A DNA stretch of 43,113 nucleotides from Candidatus Ligilactobacillus avistercoris (lineage in GTDB: Bacteria; Bacillota; Bacilli; Lactobacillales; Lactobacillaceae), in NCBI GenBank assembly GCA_019119415.1, contig DWXB01000015.1, positions 1-43,113 on the forward strand. The letters are read 5' to 3'. A program made the translations under genes and the position numbers. Below the pieces are notes generated by a model that saw only the letters and a list, made by a program, of their open reading frames with translations, searched no databases and had not been told where the DNA came from. Of the stretch, positions 27,160 through 35,622 are shown piece after piece (position 1 is the stretch's first letter; the number at the start of each line of letters is the position of its first letter).

Positions 27160-27733
27160 AGCATTGCTCTTTGTGAGCGGTGATGACGGGATTACGGTCA
27201 CGGAACTGGCCCAGCTGGTTGGAATTTTAAAGCCAGCGGTTTTGGAACAGCTAACGCGCCTGGAACAGAAGTACGCTGCGGACCGGAACGGGAGTTTCAC
27301 CTTGATACATGCAGATGAACGCTACCGGTTGGTTACTAAACCGGGGGTCGCCGGCGTTGTTCGGCGTTATTTTGAAGCACCGGCGATGGCGACCCTTTCG
27401 CCGGCCGCCCTCGAAACCCTGGCAATTATTGCGTACCGCCAGCCCGTTACGCGGGTCGAGATTGAGGAGGTCCGGGGAGTGCGGGCCAGCGCAATGTTGC
27501 AGAAGCTTCAAGCGTGGGGGCTAATCACGGTTACCGGGCGACTTGATGCGCCGGGACGGCCTGCTCAGTACGGGACAACACCCGCGTTTTTAAACTATGT
27601 GGGGGTCACGAGCCTTAAAGATTTACCACCCCTTCCCGATGAGAAGGATGCGGCGAACGATGAGGACTCCAACCAGTACATGGCCCTCTTTGATGCAGCG
27701 CTAACAGATGAGGAGGATGATCAGGATGCCTGA
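27134..27733 (+). CDS. scpB: Segregation and condensation protein B
   Basis: ScpB binds ScpA and forms the Smc-ScpAB complex. Two winged-helix domains are visible, with the family segments KIEALLFVSGDDGITV and LAIIAYRQPVTRVEIEEVRG. The ATG at 27134 gives 199 aa and follows GAGGGA; GTG 27122 (four codons earlier) is an alternative. It overlaps scpA by 26 bases and rluB by 8 bases. Confidence 0.95.
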   Translation: MATNQAKIEALLFVSGDDGITVTELAQLVGILKPAVLEQLTRLEQKYAADRNGSFTLIHADERYRLVTKPGVAGVVRRYFEAPAMATLSPAALETLAIIAYRQPVTRVEIEEVRGVRASAMLQKLQAWGLITVTGRLDAPGRPAQYGTTPAFLNYVGVTSLKDLPPLPDEKDAANDEDSNQYMALFDAALTDEEDDQDA

Positions 27734-28445
27734 ACGGTTACAAAAAGTAATGGCTGCTGCCGGGGTTGCCTCCCGGCGGGCGAGTGAACGGTTAATTCAG
27801 GCGGGCCGGGTAACGGTTAATGGCCACCAGGTAACAACGTTGGGAACAAAGGTTACCCCCGCTGACGTAATTACGGTTGACGGGAAGGCAATTGACCGCG
27901 AAAAGAAGGTGTACTACGTCTTCAATAAACCACGGGGAGTCATTACCGCCGCCAAGGATGACCGTAACCGGCGGGTGGTGACCGATTACTTTACTGCGGT
28001 GAAGGAGCGGGTGTACCCGGTGGGACGGCTCGATTACGATACGACGGGCATTCTGATTATGACAAATGACGGGACGCTCGCCAATCAGTTGATGCACCCC
28101 CGTTATGGGGTGAATAAAACGTACGTAGCGAAGGTTTTAGGGGTGCCCACTAATGCGGAACTAGAACGGCTCCGGCACGGAGTCCGGATTGATGACCGCC
28201 ATCCTGCCAAGGCCCGGGTCCACGTGATCAATTATGATCCCGACCAGCAGCATGCCATCGTTAGCATGACAATTCACGAGGGACGGTATCACCAGGTGAA
28301 GCGCATGCTTGAGGCGGTGGGGCATCCGGTTGTCAAGCTACGGCGGACGGCATACGGTCCCCTTACCGATCAGGGATTAGCTCCGGGACAGTACCGGCCG
28401 TTAACCCACCGCGAATTACAGGCCCTTAAAAAGAATGTCCAGTAA
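27726..28445 (+). CDS. rluB: 23S rRNA pseudouridine synthase (RluB family)
   Basis: It makes pseudouridine in the 23S rRNA (position 2605 in E. coli). The N-terminal S4 domain (MPERLQKVMAAAGVASRRAS) and the catalytic motif GRLDYDTTGILIMTNDG with its Asp are visible. ATG 27726 follows GGAGGATGATCAGG and gives 239 aa. It ends the ribT-scpA-scpB-rluB operon. I see no clear terminator before the riboswitch. Confidence 0.93.
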   Translation: MPERLQKVMAAAGVASRRASERLIQAGRVTVNGHQVTTLGTKVTPADVITVDGKAIDREKKVYYVFNKPRGVITAAKDDRNRRVVTDYFTAVKERVYPVGRLDYDTTGILIMTNDGTLANQLMHPRYGVNKTYVAKVLGVPTNAELERLRHGVRIDDRHPAKARVHVINYDPDQQHAIVSMTIHEGRYHQVKRMLEAVGHPVVKLRRTAYGPLTDQGLAPGQYRPLTHRELQALKKNVQ

Positions 28446-28470
28446 TTCACAAGTTAGTGCTGACAGCGGT

Positions 28471-28499
28471 TTCTTAATGTGGTAAATTGTGAATAGAAT
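28471..28499 (+). promoter_or_regulatory. Possible promoter of the FMN riboswitch-ribU unit
   Basis: TAGAAT at 28494-28499 with a weak TTCTTA 17 bases upstream. It overlaps an inverted repeat, ATTCACAA (28445-28452) and TTGTGAAT (28487-28494). Confidence 0.4.
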
Positions 28500-28510
28500 A
28501 TTAGAATGTT

Positions 28511-28626
28511 TATTCTCGAGACAGGGCGAAAATCCCGACCGGTGGTGATAGTCCACAAGCCGTCACGGTGACGACAAGACTGGTGGAATTCCAGTATCGA
28601 CAGTATAGTCTGGATGGGAGAGAATT
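28511..28626 (+). ncRNA. FMN riboswitch (RFN element)
   Basis: The conserved RFN blocks are all seen in order: the ACAGGGCGAAAATCCCGACCGG segment (near 28521), GGTGGTGATAGTCCAC, the AAGCCGTC..GGTGAC..GACTGGTGGAATTCCAG stems, and the closing TCTGGATGGGAGAGAA. The P1 stem pairs TTCTC (28513-28517) with GAGAA (28620-28624). It binds FMN and should lower ribU expression when FMN is abundant. Confidence 0.95.
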
Positions 28627-28692
28627 CACAAGTTCGAATTCAACGGGGATAAGCACTTCCAATATTAAATAATTAATATGGAGGGATGCGCA

Positions 28693-29286
28693 GTGCGTCA
28701 TCATCGCTACTTGCAGCGCTTCACGCTGACCGCGTGCCTAGCGTGCATCGCTTATCTGCTGTTGTTTTTTGCGTTTGCGGTTATTCCGGTTGTTCCGTAC
28801 CTTAAGGTTGACCTGGCATTGATTCCCATTTTATTTGGGTTCTTTGTTTTGGGACCGCAGTGGGGATGCGGGGTAATTGCCCTGCAAGCGGCCGTATATT
28901 TTGTTCTAACGGGACCATCCGTTGGCCATCTAATCGGGGTTTTGAGTAACGTGTTAGCAGCCTTAGCATTTTGCTTGCCGTTTTATTGGATAATGCGGCC
29001 GTGTGCCCAACGGGGGAAGCCATTCTGGATGCGCGAAGGAATGGCCCTTGTAGCCGGGACAGTGGTAATGACCGGCGTAATGTCATTAGCCAATTGGCTG
29101 GTGTTGACACCGTTGTACATTAACGTGATTGGAATGCGGCTTGCCTTGCCACTTCCTAAGCTAGTATTGTTCGGAATCATTCCGTTTAACCTGATTAAGG
29201 GAGTAATTGTGGGCGGTTGCTTCGTCGTTTTATACCACTACACTGCCCGGTGGGTTTTGCGGGAACGCCAGCGGCTAGAAAAATAG
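28693..29286 (+). CDS. ribU: Riboflavin ECF transporter S component (RibU)
   Basis: RibU is the substrate-binding membrane subunit that takes up riboflavin together with the shared EcfA/EcfT energising module. The protein has about five or six membrane helices and a basic N-terminus (MRHHRYLQRFTLTAC). GTG 28693 follows GGAGGG by 7 bases and gives 197 aa; ATG 28678 overlaps that ribosome site and was rejected. The FMN riboswitch upstream supports riboflavin as the substrate. Confidence 0.92.
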   Translation: MRHHRYLQRFTLTACLACIAYLLLFFAFAVIPVVPYLKVDLALIPILFGFFVLGPQWGCGVIALQAAVYFVLTGPSVGHLIGVLSNVLAALAFCLPFYWIMRPCAQRGKPFWMREGMALVAGTVVMTGVMSLANWLVLTPLYINVIGMRLALPLPKLVLFGIIPFNLIKGVIVGGCFVVLYHYTARWVLRERQRLEK

Positions 29287-29303
29287 TGAAATATTAGGTT
29301 GTG

Positions 29304-29337
29304 ACCGGTGATGGCTGTGTTTCCATCACCGGTTTTT
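29304..29337 (+). terminator. Terminator of ribU
   Basis: A perfect 11-bp stem ACCGGTGATGG / CCATCACCGGT is followed by five T. Confidence 0.92.
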
Positions 29338-29409
29338 GTGAACGAGTGCCGTTATTAGGAAATTTGCGCTAAAATAAAAACAATTATAGTAATCGATGGA
29401 GTGATTAAG

Positions 29410-30828
29410 ATGGATCGTTTTGCGAAATCAGCATGTACTTCCGTAATGGTAGGGAAGAAGGCAAGTCTTGACGGGTCAACAATCATTTCCCGGAACGAAG
29501 ACCGGCTGGTGGCCATTTACCCGAAGAAGTTTATGGTCCAACCTGCCGTCCGGAACCGGCACGCAACGTATAAGTCAACGTATAATGGACTGACCGTTCC
29601 GCTTCCGGCAACGGGAATGCGGTACACAGCAACCCCGAATATTGACCTTAAAGAGGGAATTAACGAGGAAGATGGGATTAACGCCGCGCGCGTGGGCGAA
29701 AGTGCTACCGAAAGCGTGTATGCCAATGACCGGGTGCTGGCGTGTGATCCGTACGTTCCCAACGGCTTAGCGGAGGATTCCATGACGACTTTGGTGCTCC
29801 CGTACATTCATTCGGCGCGTGAGGGAGTGCAGTACCTGGGAAAACTGGTCGCTAAGTACGGCGCGGCTGAGGGCAACGGGGTCCAGTTTAACGACCAGGA
29901 TGAGGTGTGGTACATGGAAATTGCCACCGGTCACCACTGGGTTGCGGTCCGGATTCCGGATGACTGCTATGCGGTGGCAGCGAACCAGATTGCAATCGAA
30001 CAAATTGACTTCAACGATCCGGATAATTTTATGTGGTCCGAAGGGATTCAGCGCTTTGTTACTGATAATCAGCTTAACCCGGATTATGACCAGTGGAATT
30101 TCCGCCATATTTTTGGAACCAATACGGTTAAGGATCACCACTACAATACACCGCGGGTTTGGTTTGCTCAGCGGTACTTTAATCCTGAGGTGGAACAGGA
30201 GCCGGAGTCACCGGACATGCCGTTTATCCGGAAACCCGCGCGGAAGATTAGCGTCGAGGACGTTCAGTTTATCCTTAAGTCCCACTTTGATGAGACCCCG
30301 TACGATCCGTTAGGAAGTGGCAGTGCACGTGACCGGAAGAGGTACCGGGCAATTTCCCTGTCCCGGACGGCGAACTCGCATATTTTGCAGGTACGGCCTA
30401 CCGCGCAGGCGCACGGGGTTCAGTGGCTGGCTTACGGAATCCCAACGTTTTGTCCCCACGTGCCGTTCTTTACCAATGCTGCGGATACGGACGCATCGTA
30501 CCGGGAGACACCGGCAAAGATTGATCTCAACAGCGCGTACTGGTTGTACGAAACCCTGACAATGCTGGTCGAAGCGCACTACGACGAATTTATTCAGGAT
30601 GACTTGGATTACCAGAACGAACTGATGCAGTGGGCACACGCTAAGATTCGCCAGGTTGATAAGGAGGCTGCCGGATTAACGGGGGCGGAATTAACAACGT
30701 ACCTGACCAAACAGAACCACGCCATTGCGGCACACTTTAACGAACGGACGTTGGACTTTATCTTGGAATTAATCGCACGGGGTACGGAGCTTTCGCGGTT
30801 GACGTTTAAGATGGACCCGAACTTATAG
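29410..30828 (+). CDS. pepD: C69 family dipeptidase (PepD-like)
   Basis: An N-terminal-nucleophile dipeptidase of broad specificity, found in lactobacilli in several copies. The active-site Cys is probably Cys9 (AKSACTSVMVGKKASLDGS), followed by the ISRNEDR motif. ATG 29410 follows a GGAG site by 8 bases; GTG 29401 is too close to it. The length of 472 aa is normal. Whether the first eight residues are removed to free the Cys, as the mechanism would need, cannot be seen here. Confidence 0.9.
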   Translation: MDRFAKSACTSVMVGKKASLDGSTIISRNEDRLVAIYPKKFMVQPAVRNRHATYKSTYNGLTVPLPATGMRYTATPNIDLKEGINEEDGINAARVGESATESVYANDRVLACDPYVPNGLAEDSMTTLVLPYIHSAREGVQYLGKLVAKYGAAEGNGVQFNDQDEVWYMEIATGHHWVAVRIPDDCYAVAANQIAIEQIDFNDPDNFMWSEGIQRFVTDNQLNPDYDQWNFRHIFGTNTVKDHHYNTPRVWFAQRYFNPEVEQEPESPDMPFIRKPARKISVEDVQFILKSHFDETPYDPLGSGSARDRKRYRAISLSRTANSHILQVRPTAQAHGVQWLAYGIPTFCPHVPFFTNAADTDASYRETPAKIDLNSAYWLYETLTMLVEAHYDEFIQDDLDYQNELMQWAHAKIRQVDKEAAGLTGAELTTYLTKQNHAIAAHFNERTLDFILELIARGTELSRLTFKMDPNL

Positions 30829-30839
30829 GAGGATGAACG

Positions 30840-31850
30840 ATGGTTAGTATGCGGCAGCTTGCCCGGTTGGCCGGCGTTTCCCCGGGACTTGTTTCGCGGG
30901 TGTTGAATCACGACCCGACACTGGCGGTTACCCCGGCAACCAGGCAGCGCATTCAGGCTCTCGCCGCGCAGTACCACTACGTCCCCGGTAAACGGGGCCC
31001 CGGAAAGAAGTGGATCAATTCACTGTGCGTGATTACGGCCGTGGCGGAAAAGGATGAGGTTTATGATGATTACTTTAAGGTCATTATGACTGGCATTACC
31101 GCAGCCGCCCGGGAAAACGGACTAAACGTTAAGACCATTTACCGTTTGCCAGAAGGGCCGGCGATGCCCGACATTGAAAAGTATGCGGGAATTGTCATGA
31201 TTGGGTCGATTACCCCGAAAGCAGTCGCATCCATTGCGGCGCGGAACGCCCACGTTGTTCTGATTGATAACCAGGTGGTGACATCGGGGTATCCGGTCGT
31301 AGGAGTCGACCTGGCAGCAATGGCCCGGGATGCGCTCATGGTGTTTACAACCCGCAACGTGGCGCCAATCGGTTTTATCGGTAATACTGTGCGGGGAATG
31401 ACGCTTGCGGGTAAATTGGATATGGAGGTTGCGGGGGGCCGGTTGGCGGAGTACCGCCGGTTTTGTCAGCAAACCCACCAGCCCGACTACAGCGTTTTGG
31501 GGGCGTGGGATCCCGCGTTTGGTTACAGGGCAACCCGGCAACTGTTGACCGCCCACCCTGAAATTCAAGCGCTTCTAATTGCGTCTGATCCGTTGGCATT
31601 AGGGGTGTTGCGGGCGGTGGCGGACCTCAATCTGCAAATTCCCGCTGAGCTGGAGGTCTTAAGTTTTGATGACCTCGATTACGCCCAGTACCTGATTCCG
31701 CGGCTTTCGACGGCTAAGCTTCCGACGCAGGAGTTGGGCCGGCGGGCGGTTCAGCTGCTTTACCAGCAACTCACAACGGCGCAGGTGACCCCCGAGCAGA
31801 TTACGCTGCGGGGGGAGTTAAGGATGCGGGAAACAACGAAAAAAGCATAG
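30840..31850 (+). CDS. LacI family transcriptional regulator
   Basis: A 336-aa regulator with an N-terminal LacI helix-turn-helix (residues of about 4-50, MRQLARLAGVSPGLVSRVLNHD) and a periplasmic-binding-protein-like effector domain (about 60-330). It is preceded by AGGAGGA and ends at a terminator. It lies between the dipeptidase and the sucrose phosphorylase. The phosphorylase is a reasonable target, and a short palindrome (31928-31947) downstream of that gene's -10 is a candidate operator. The effector sugar is unknown. Confidence 0.9.
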   Translation: MVSMRQLARLAGVSPGLVSRVLNHDPTLAVTPATRQRIQALAAQYHYVPGKRGPGKKWINSLCVITAVAEKDEVYDDYFKVIMTGITAAARENGLNVKTIYRLPEGPAMPDIEKYAGIVMIGSITPKAVASIAARNAHVVLIDNQVVTSGYPVVGVDLAAMARDALMVFTTRNVAPIGFIGNTVRGMTLAGKLDMEVAGGRLAEYRRFCQQTHQPDYSVLGAWDPAFGYRATRQLLTAHPEIQALLIASDPLALGVLRAVADLNLQIPAELEVLSFDDLDYAQYLIPRLSTAKLPTQELGRRAVQLLYQQLTTAQVTPEQITLRGELRMRETTKKA

Positions 31851-31864
31851 GTTCATTAAGGAGC

Positions 31865-31896
31865 AGAGGAGAACGAATGACGGTTCTCCTCTTTTT
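31865..31896 (+). terminator. Terminator after the LacI-type regulator
   Basis: Stem AGAGGAGAAC / GTTCTCCTCT followed by five T. Confidence 0.9.
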
Positions 31897-31900
31897 GTTA

Positions 31901-31928
31901 TTGCAGATTTAAATGAAAGCGTTATACT
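31901..31928 (+). promoter_or_regulatory. Promoter of sucrose phosphorylase
   Basis: TTGCAG at 31901-31906 and TATACT at 31923-31928 are separated by 16 bases. A cre-like sequence and a palindrome overlap it (see the next entries). Confidence 0.7.
31914..31927 (+). promoter_or_regulatory. Candidate cre site at the sucrose phosphorylase promoter
   Basis: TGAAAGCGTTATAC matches the cre consensus TGWAANCGNTNWCA at 12 of 14 positions and covers the -10. Binding by CcpA here would repress. Confidence 0.55.
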
Positions 31929-31947
31929 AAACACAAACAGATGTTTA
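31928..31947 (+). promoter_or_regulatory. Short palindrome, possible LacI-type operator
   Basis: TAAACA at 31928-31933 and TGTTTA at 31942-31947 are an exact inverted repeat with 8 bases between. It lies immediately downstream of the -10, covering the expected transcription start. Confidence 0.45.
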
Positions 31948-31963
31948 ATAAGGAGTGGTTGCT

Positions 31964-33388
31964 GTGAAAATGGAAAATAAGGCGATGCTAATTACGTATC
32001 CGAACCGGATGGGGACCAACCTTGCCGAATTAAGGCAGTTGATGACGGGACCGTTCGCCAAGGCGTTTGGGGGCGTGCATATCCTGCCGTTTTACTATTC
32101 AAGTGGGGATGCGGGGTTTGCGCCGTACCAATATGAAGTGGACCCGCAGTTCGGCTCGTGGGCAGACGTGGAGCAATTAGCAAAGACGCACTACCTGATG
32201 TTTGATTTCATGGTGAACCACCTTTCGCCGAAGTCACCCGAGTTCCAGGACTTTGTGGCCCATCACCGCGATTCTAAGTTTGCGGACCTATTTTTGAGCT
32301 GGGATCAATTCTGGCCAGCGGGGCGGCCGACAAAGGAAGACGTGGACCTGATTTATAAACGGAAGGATAAGGCGCCGTTTATGCCGGTGCAGTTTGCGGA
32401 TGGAACCACCGAAAAAATCTGGAACACGTTTGGTGACCAGCAGATGGACCTGGATGTTCGGACAGAAACGACGATGCGCTTTATTGAGCAGAACCTAACG
32501 CACCTTGCCCAGCATGGCGCCAGCATCATTCGGCTTGATGCCTTTGCGTACGCCGTTAAGAAACTGGGAACCAGCGACTTCTTCGTGGAACCGGAGACGT
32601 GGCATTTATTAGACCGGATTAAGGAAATGCTTGCCGGAACCGACGTCACCTTATTACCAGAAATTCATGAGAACTACACGTACAACGAGAAGATGCACGC
32701 ACACGGTTACTTTAGCTACGACTTTGTCCTGCCGATCATCACGCTCCACGCCTTGTATTCACACAAGGTCAAAACGATGGTTGACTGGTTTAACCAGGCG
32801 GACATGCACCAGTTTACGACCCTGGACACGCACGATGGCATTGGGGTTGTTGATGGCAAGGACATCTTAACTGATGAAGAACTCGACTATACCGTGGATC
32901 AGTTATACAAGGTGGGGGCCAACGTTAAGCGGGCTTATTCGAGTGCGAAGTACCACAACCTTGATATTTACCAGTTAAACACGACGTACTACTCGGCAAC
33001 GGGGAACAACGACGCGGCGTACCTGTGTGCGCGGGCCCTGCAAATGTTTGCGCCGGGAATTCCGCAGGTGTACTACGTGGGATTATTAGCCGGAAAGAAC
33101 GATACGACCCTCGTTGAGCAGACCCGGGAAGGCCGGGACATCAACCGCCACTTCTACACGCTTGATGAGGTGCATGCGGAATTACAGCGGTCGGTTGTCC
33201 AGAAAGTGCTCCAGCTGTTGGAATTCCGGAACAGCTGCCCGGCGTTTGATTTGGAAGGGACGATTAAGGCGGAAGCGTTAGACGACCACACGATGCGGGT
33301 AACGCGGACGGACCGGGAACAGACGTCCCGGGCAGTTCTGACCGTTGACTTAGCGCAAATGCACTATACCATTGAGGTGAAGGGATAG
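31964..33388 (+). CDS. gtfA: Sucrose phosphorylase (GH13 family)
   Basis: It splits sucrose with phosphate to glucose-1-phosphate and fructose. The catalytic residues are seen: nucleophile Asp192 (RLDAF), acid-base Glu233 (LLPEIHENY) and stabiliser Asp291 (DTHDGIGVVD). The first two numbers are at or within one residue of the Bifidobacterium enzyme. GTG 31964 lies 8 bases after AGGAG; ATG 31970 is 14 bases away. The length of 474 aa is somewhat below the usual 480-490. No sucrose transporter lies next to it. A substrate such as sucrose-6-phosphate cannot be excluded. Confidence 0.9.
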   Translation: MKMENKAMLITYPNRMGTNLAELRQLMTGPFAKAFGGVHILPFYYSSGDAGFAPYQYEVDPQFGSWADVEQLAKTHYLMFDFMVNHLSPKSPEFQDFVAHHRDSKFADLFLSWDQFWPAGRPTKEDVDLIYKRKDKAPFMPVQFADGTTEKIWNTFGDQQMDLDVRTETTMRFIEQNLTHLAQHGASIIRLDAFAYAVKKLGTSDFFVEPETWHLLDRIKEMLAGTDVTLLPEIHENYTYNEKMHAHGYFSYDFVLPIITLHALYSHKVKTMVDWFNQADMHQFTTLDTHDGIGVVDGKDILTDEELDYTVDQLYKVGANVKRAYSSAKYHNLDIYQLNTTYYSATGNNDAAYLCARALQMFAPGIPQVYYVGLLAGKNDTTLVEQTREGRDINRHFYTLDEVHAELQRSVVQKVLQLLEFRNSCPAFDLEGTIKAEALDDHTMRVTRTDREQTSRAVLTVDLAQMHYTIEVKG

Positions 33389-33421
33389 TTTTTAAAATTG
33401 CCGTTCAGATTGTGTAAACAA

Positions 33422-33430
33422 TGGTATAAT
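33422..33430 (+). promoter_or_regulatory. Extended -10 of the D-lactate dehydrogenase gene
   Basis: TATAAT at 33425-33430 with TG directly upstream as an extended -10. The -35 is poor. Just upstream lies ATTGT-GTAA-ACAAT (33409-33422), an exact 5-bp-arm inverted repeat. Confidence 0.65.
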
Positions 33431-33460
33431 ACGGATGATTAAGTTAAGGAGGAATTTCAC

Positions 33461-34465
33461 ATGAAGATTATTGCCTATGGTATTCGTGACGACGAAATAC
33501 CATACGTTGACGAATGGAAGCAGGCACACAGTGACGTTGAGGTTAAGGTTGTTCAGGAGTTATTAACGATGGACACCGTTGACCAGTGCAAGGGCTTTGA
33601 TGGGTTAGTTTCATACCAGCAGAAGCCATACACGGCAGAATTGATTGATGCAATGGGGGCAAACGGCATCAAGTTCTGGTCATTACGGAACGTTGGGATT
33701 GACAACATCGACTTTGATGCTGTTAAGCGGAACAACATCGTGCTGACAAACGTTCCGGGATACTCACCGGAAGCCATTGCTGAATTCTCAGTTACGCAGA
33801 CGCTGCGGTTACTGCGGAACACGAAGCAGTACGAAGCTAAGATGCGTAACGGGAACTTTATGTGGGCTCCGGAAATTGCCGGTGAGCTGAACGAAAAGAC
33901 CGTTGGGGTGGTTGCCACGGGCCGGATTGGGCGGTTTGCAATCCAGTACTTCCAGGGCTTTGGCTGCAAGGTAATTGCTTACGATCTGTTCCACAACCCG
34001 GACATTGAAAAGCAGGGATTATACGTTGACACGCTGGACGAATTATTCGCTCAGGCTGACGTAATCGACCTGCACGCTCCGGCTACCAAGGACAACTATC
34101 ACATGATTAACGCTGACTCCATCGCTAAGATGAAGGACGGCGCCATCATCATCAACACGGCTCGGGGTGAGCTGGTTGATACCGAAGCACTGCTGAAGGC
34201 CGTTCACGACGGTAAGCTGAGCGGGGCTGCTTTGGACACGTACGAAGACGAAGTTGGCAAGTTCAATAACGACTTCGGTAGCTTCGACGCTATTCCGGAC
34301 GACGTGCTGAAGGGTATGGTTGAAGACGGCCGGATTCTTGTTTCACCACACATCGCCTTCTACACAACGACGGCTGTGCGGAACATGGTTCAGATTGCCT
34401 TAAACAACAACAAGCAGTTAATCGAAAGCAACGGGGCAAAGGCTGACTTCATCGTTAAGTACTAA
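33461..34465 (+). CDS. ldhD: D-lactate dehydrogenase (D-2-hydroxyacid dehydrogenase family)
   Basis: It reduces pyruvate to D-lactate and regenerates NAD. The catalytic triad is Arg235 (TARGELVD), Glu264 (YEDE) and His297 (SPHIAFYT). The 334-aa length matches D-LDH. The nucleotide motif reads ATGRIG where D-LDH normally has GTGHIG, so the first glycine is replaced. It is preceded by AAGGAGG and followed by a terminator. Related enzymes use longer 2-oxo acids, so pyruvate is likely but not proven as the main substrate. Confidence 0.87.
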   Translation: MKIIAYGIRDDEIPYVDEWKQAHSDVEVKVVQELLTMDTVDQCKGFDGLVSYQQKPYTAELIDAMGANGIKFWSLRNVGIDNIDFDAVKRNNIVLTNVPGYSPEAIAEFSVTQTLRLLRNTKQYEAKMRNGNFMWAPEIAGELNEKTVGVVATGRIGRFAIQYFQGFGCKVIAYDLFHNPDIEKQGLYVDTLDELFAQADVIDLHAPATKDNYHMINADSIAKMKDGAIIINTARGELVDTEALLKAVHDGKLSGAALDTYEDEVGKFNNDFGSFDAIPDDVLKGMVEDGRILVSPHIAFYTTTAVRNMVQIALNNNKQLIESNGAKADFIVKY

Positions 34466-34494
34466 GCACCATTGTTAATTTAGAATAAACAAGA

Positions 34495-34527
34495 AGGAAG
34501 CTTCGACGAATCGAAGCTTCTTTTTTT
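34495..34527 (+). terminator. Terminator of D-LDH
   Basis: Perfect stem GAAGCTTCGA / TCGAAGCTTC followed by seven T. Confidence 0.95.
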
Positions 34528-34599
34528 GCGCTTTTCCCCCGAAGAAACCGGTGGTATGGTGGTACTAGCAACGCGCAGTAATTGAACGGGGGTGAAGTG

Positions 34600-35622
34600 A
34601 TGGCGTCAGCATGGTTGTTTTTCTTTAGTGCTGATCAGGGAAGACGGCCGGCGGTGATCCGAAAACTGGTGCGCAACCAGGCAACGAGTTCAACGTTGTT
34701 TTGGGCAATGGTTTACGGGCTGCTTGACTGGGAAAATACCATTCCCCACCTGAATGAGCCCCAGTTCACTGCGGCCCTTCAGCAGGACCAGCAGGAGGGC
34801 TTGGTACGTTCCCAGGACGGTGAGCTCTTCTTGACCCCGGAAGGTGCGCGGCAGCGGCAGGAAATGGTTGCCCACCGGCTTGCCTTAACAACGCCGCGGT
34901 TATTCTGTCAGGTGGCGGTGGCCGACTGGGTTCAGATGGTGCGCTTTTTGGTACAGGTGGTTTCTGAAGCAAGCTACCATAACGCCAAATACGTTGTGGC
35001 GACCGATCGGCTGCAGTTTAAGGTGACGCTGAAACGGTGGTTGCGCGCCGGTCATTCCCTTGCAGAGTTACGGGATGCATTATCCGGGTCCCTTGCAACC
35101 GTTTTAAAGGCCATGCCTGCCAACCAGGCTGACTGTTACGCGCAAGGATTAGTGGGGCACGGGTACTACGGGCACACGACGGCTCAGCGGGCGACGGGGC
35201 AGTTAACCGTCCAGGACGTGCAGGTGAACGACCAAAACGTTGCCCTTGCGGTATGGCAAAAGTGGCAACGTTGGCCGGCGGGAGCAGCGTTAATGACCCC
35301 GTTTCGGCGGCCAGAACTAGCCCCGTCACTGGTCACGACGGGAAAGATGATTGCTGCCGGGATGTCCCTTGCGGCAATTGCCCAGCGGCGGCATTTAAAA
35401 CTAAGTACGGTGGCTGACCACGCCGTTATGCTTGCGTTGTACCGACCAGAATTTCCGGTGGCGCGGTTACTAAGCCCAGCACGGATTGCCCAGTTAAACC
35501 AGTTAGCGCCCGCCGATTACGTTCACTGGGCTTACCGGGACGTGGTGACGGCGGATGCAACCATTACCTTCCCGGAGTTTCGGCTTTATCAGATTAGGAG
35601 GTGGCGGCGTGAACACGAGTGA
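34600..35622 (+). CDS. YpbB-like helix-turn-helix protein upstream of recQ
   Basis: A 340-aa protein resembling Bacillus YpbB, which is encoded next to recS (recQ). A C-terminal helix-turn-helix (about residues 245-285, GMSLAAIAQRRHLKLSTVADHAVML) is clear; the N-terminal part has no domain I recognise. ATG 34600 follows GGGGGTGA. It overlaps recQ by 14 bases. The function is unknown; the coupling suggests a role linked to the helicase. Confidence 0.7.
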   Translation: MASAWLFFFSADQGRRPAVIRKLVRNQATSSTLFWAMVYGLLDWENTIPHLNEPQFTAALQQDQQEGLVRSQDGELFLTPEGARQRQEMVAHRLALTTPRLFCQVAVADWVQMVRFLVQVVSEASYHNAKYVVATDRLQFKVTLKRWLRAGHSLAELRDALSGSLATVLKAMPANQADCYAQGLVGHGYYGHTTAQRATGQLTVQDVQVNDQNVALAVWQKWQRWPAGAALMTPFRRPELAPSLVTTGKMIAAGMSLAAIAQRRHLKLSTVADHAVMLALYRPEFPVARLLSPARIAQLNQLAPADYVHWAYRDVVTADATITFPEFRLYQIRRWRREHE

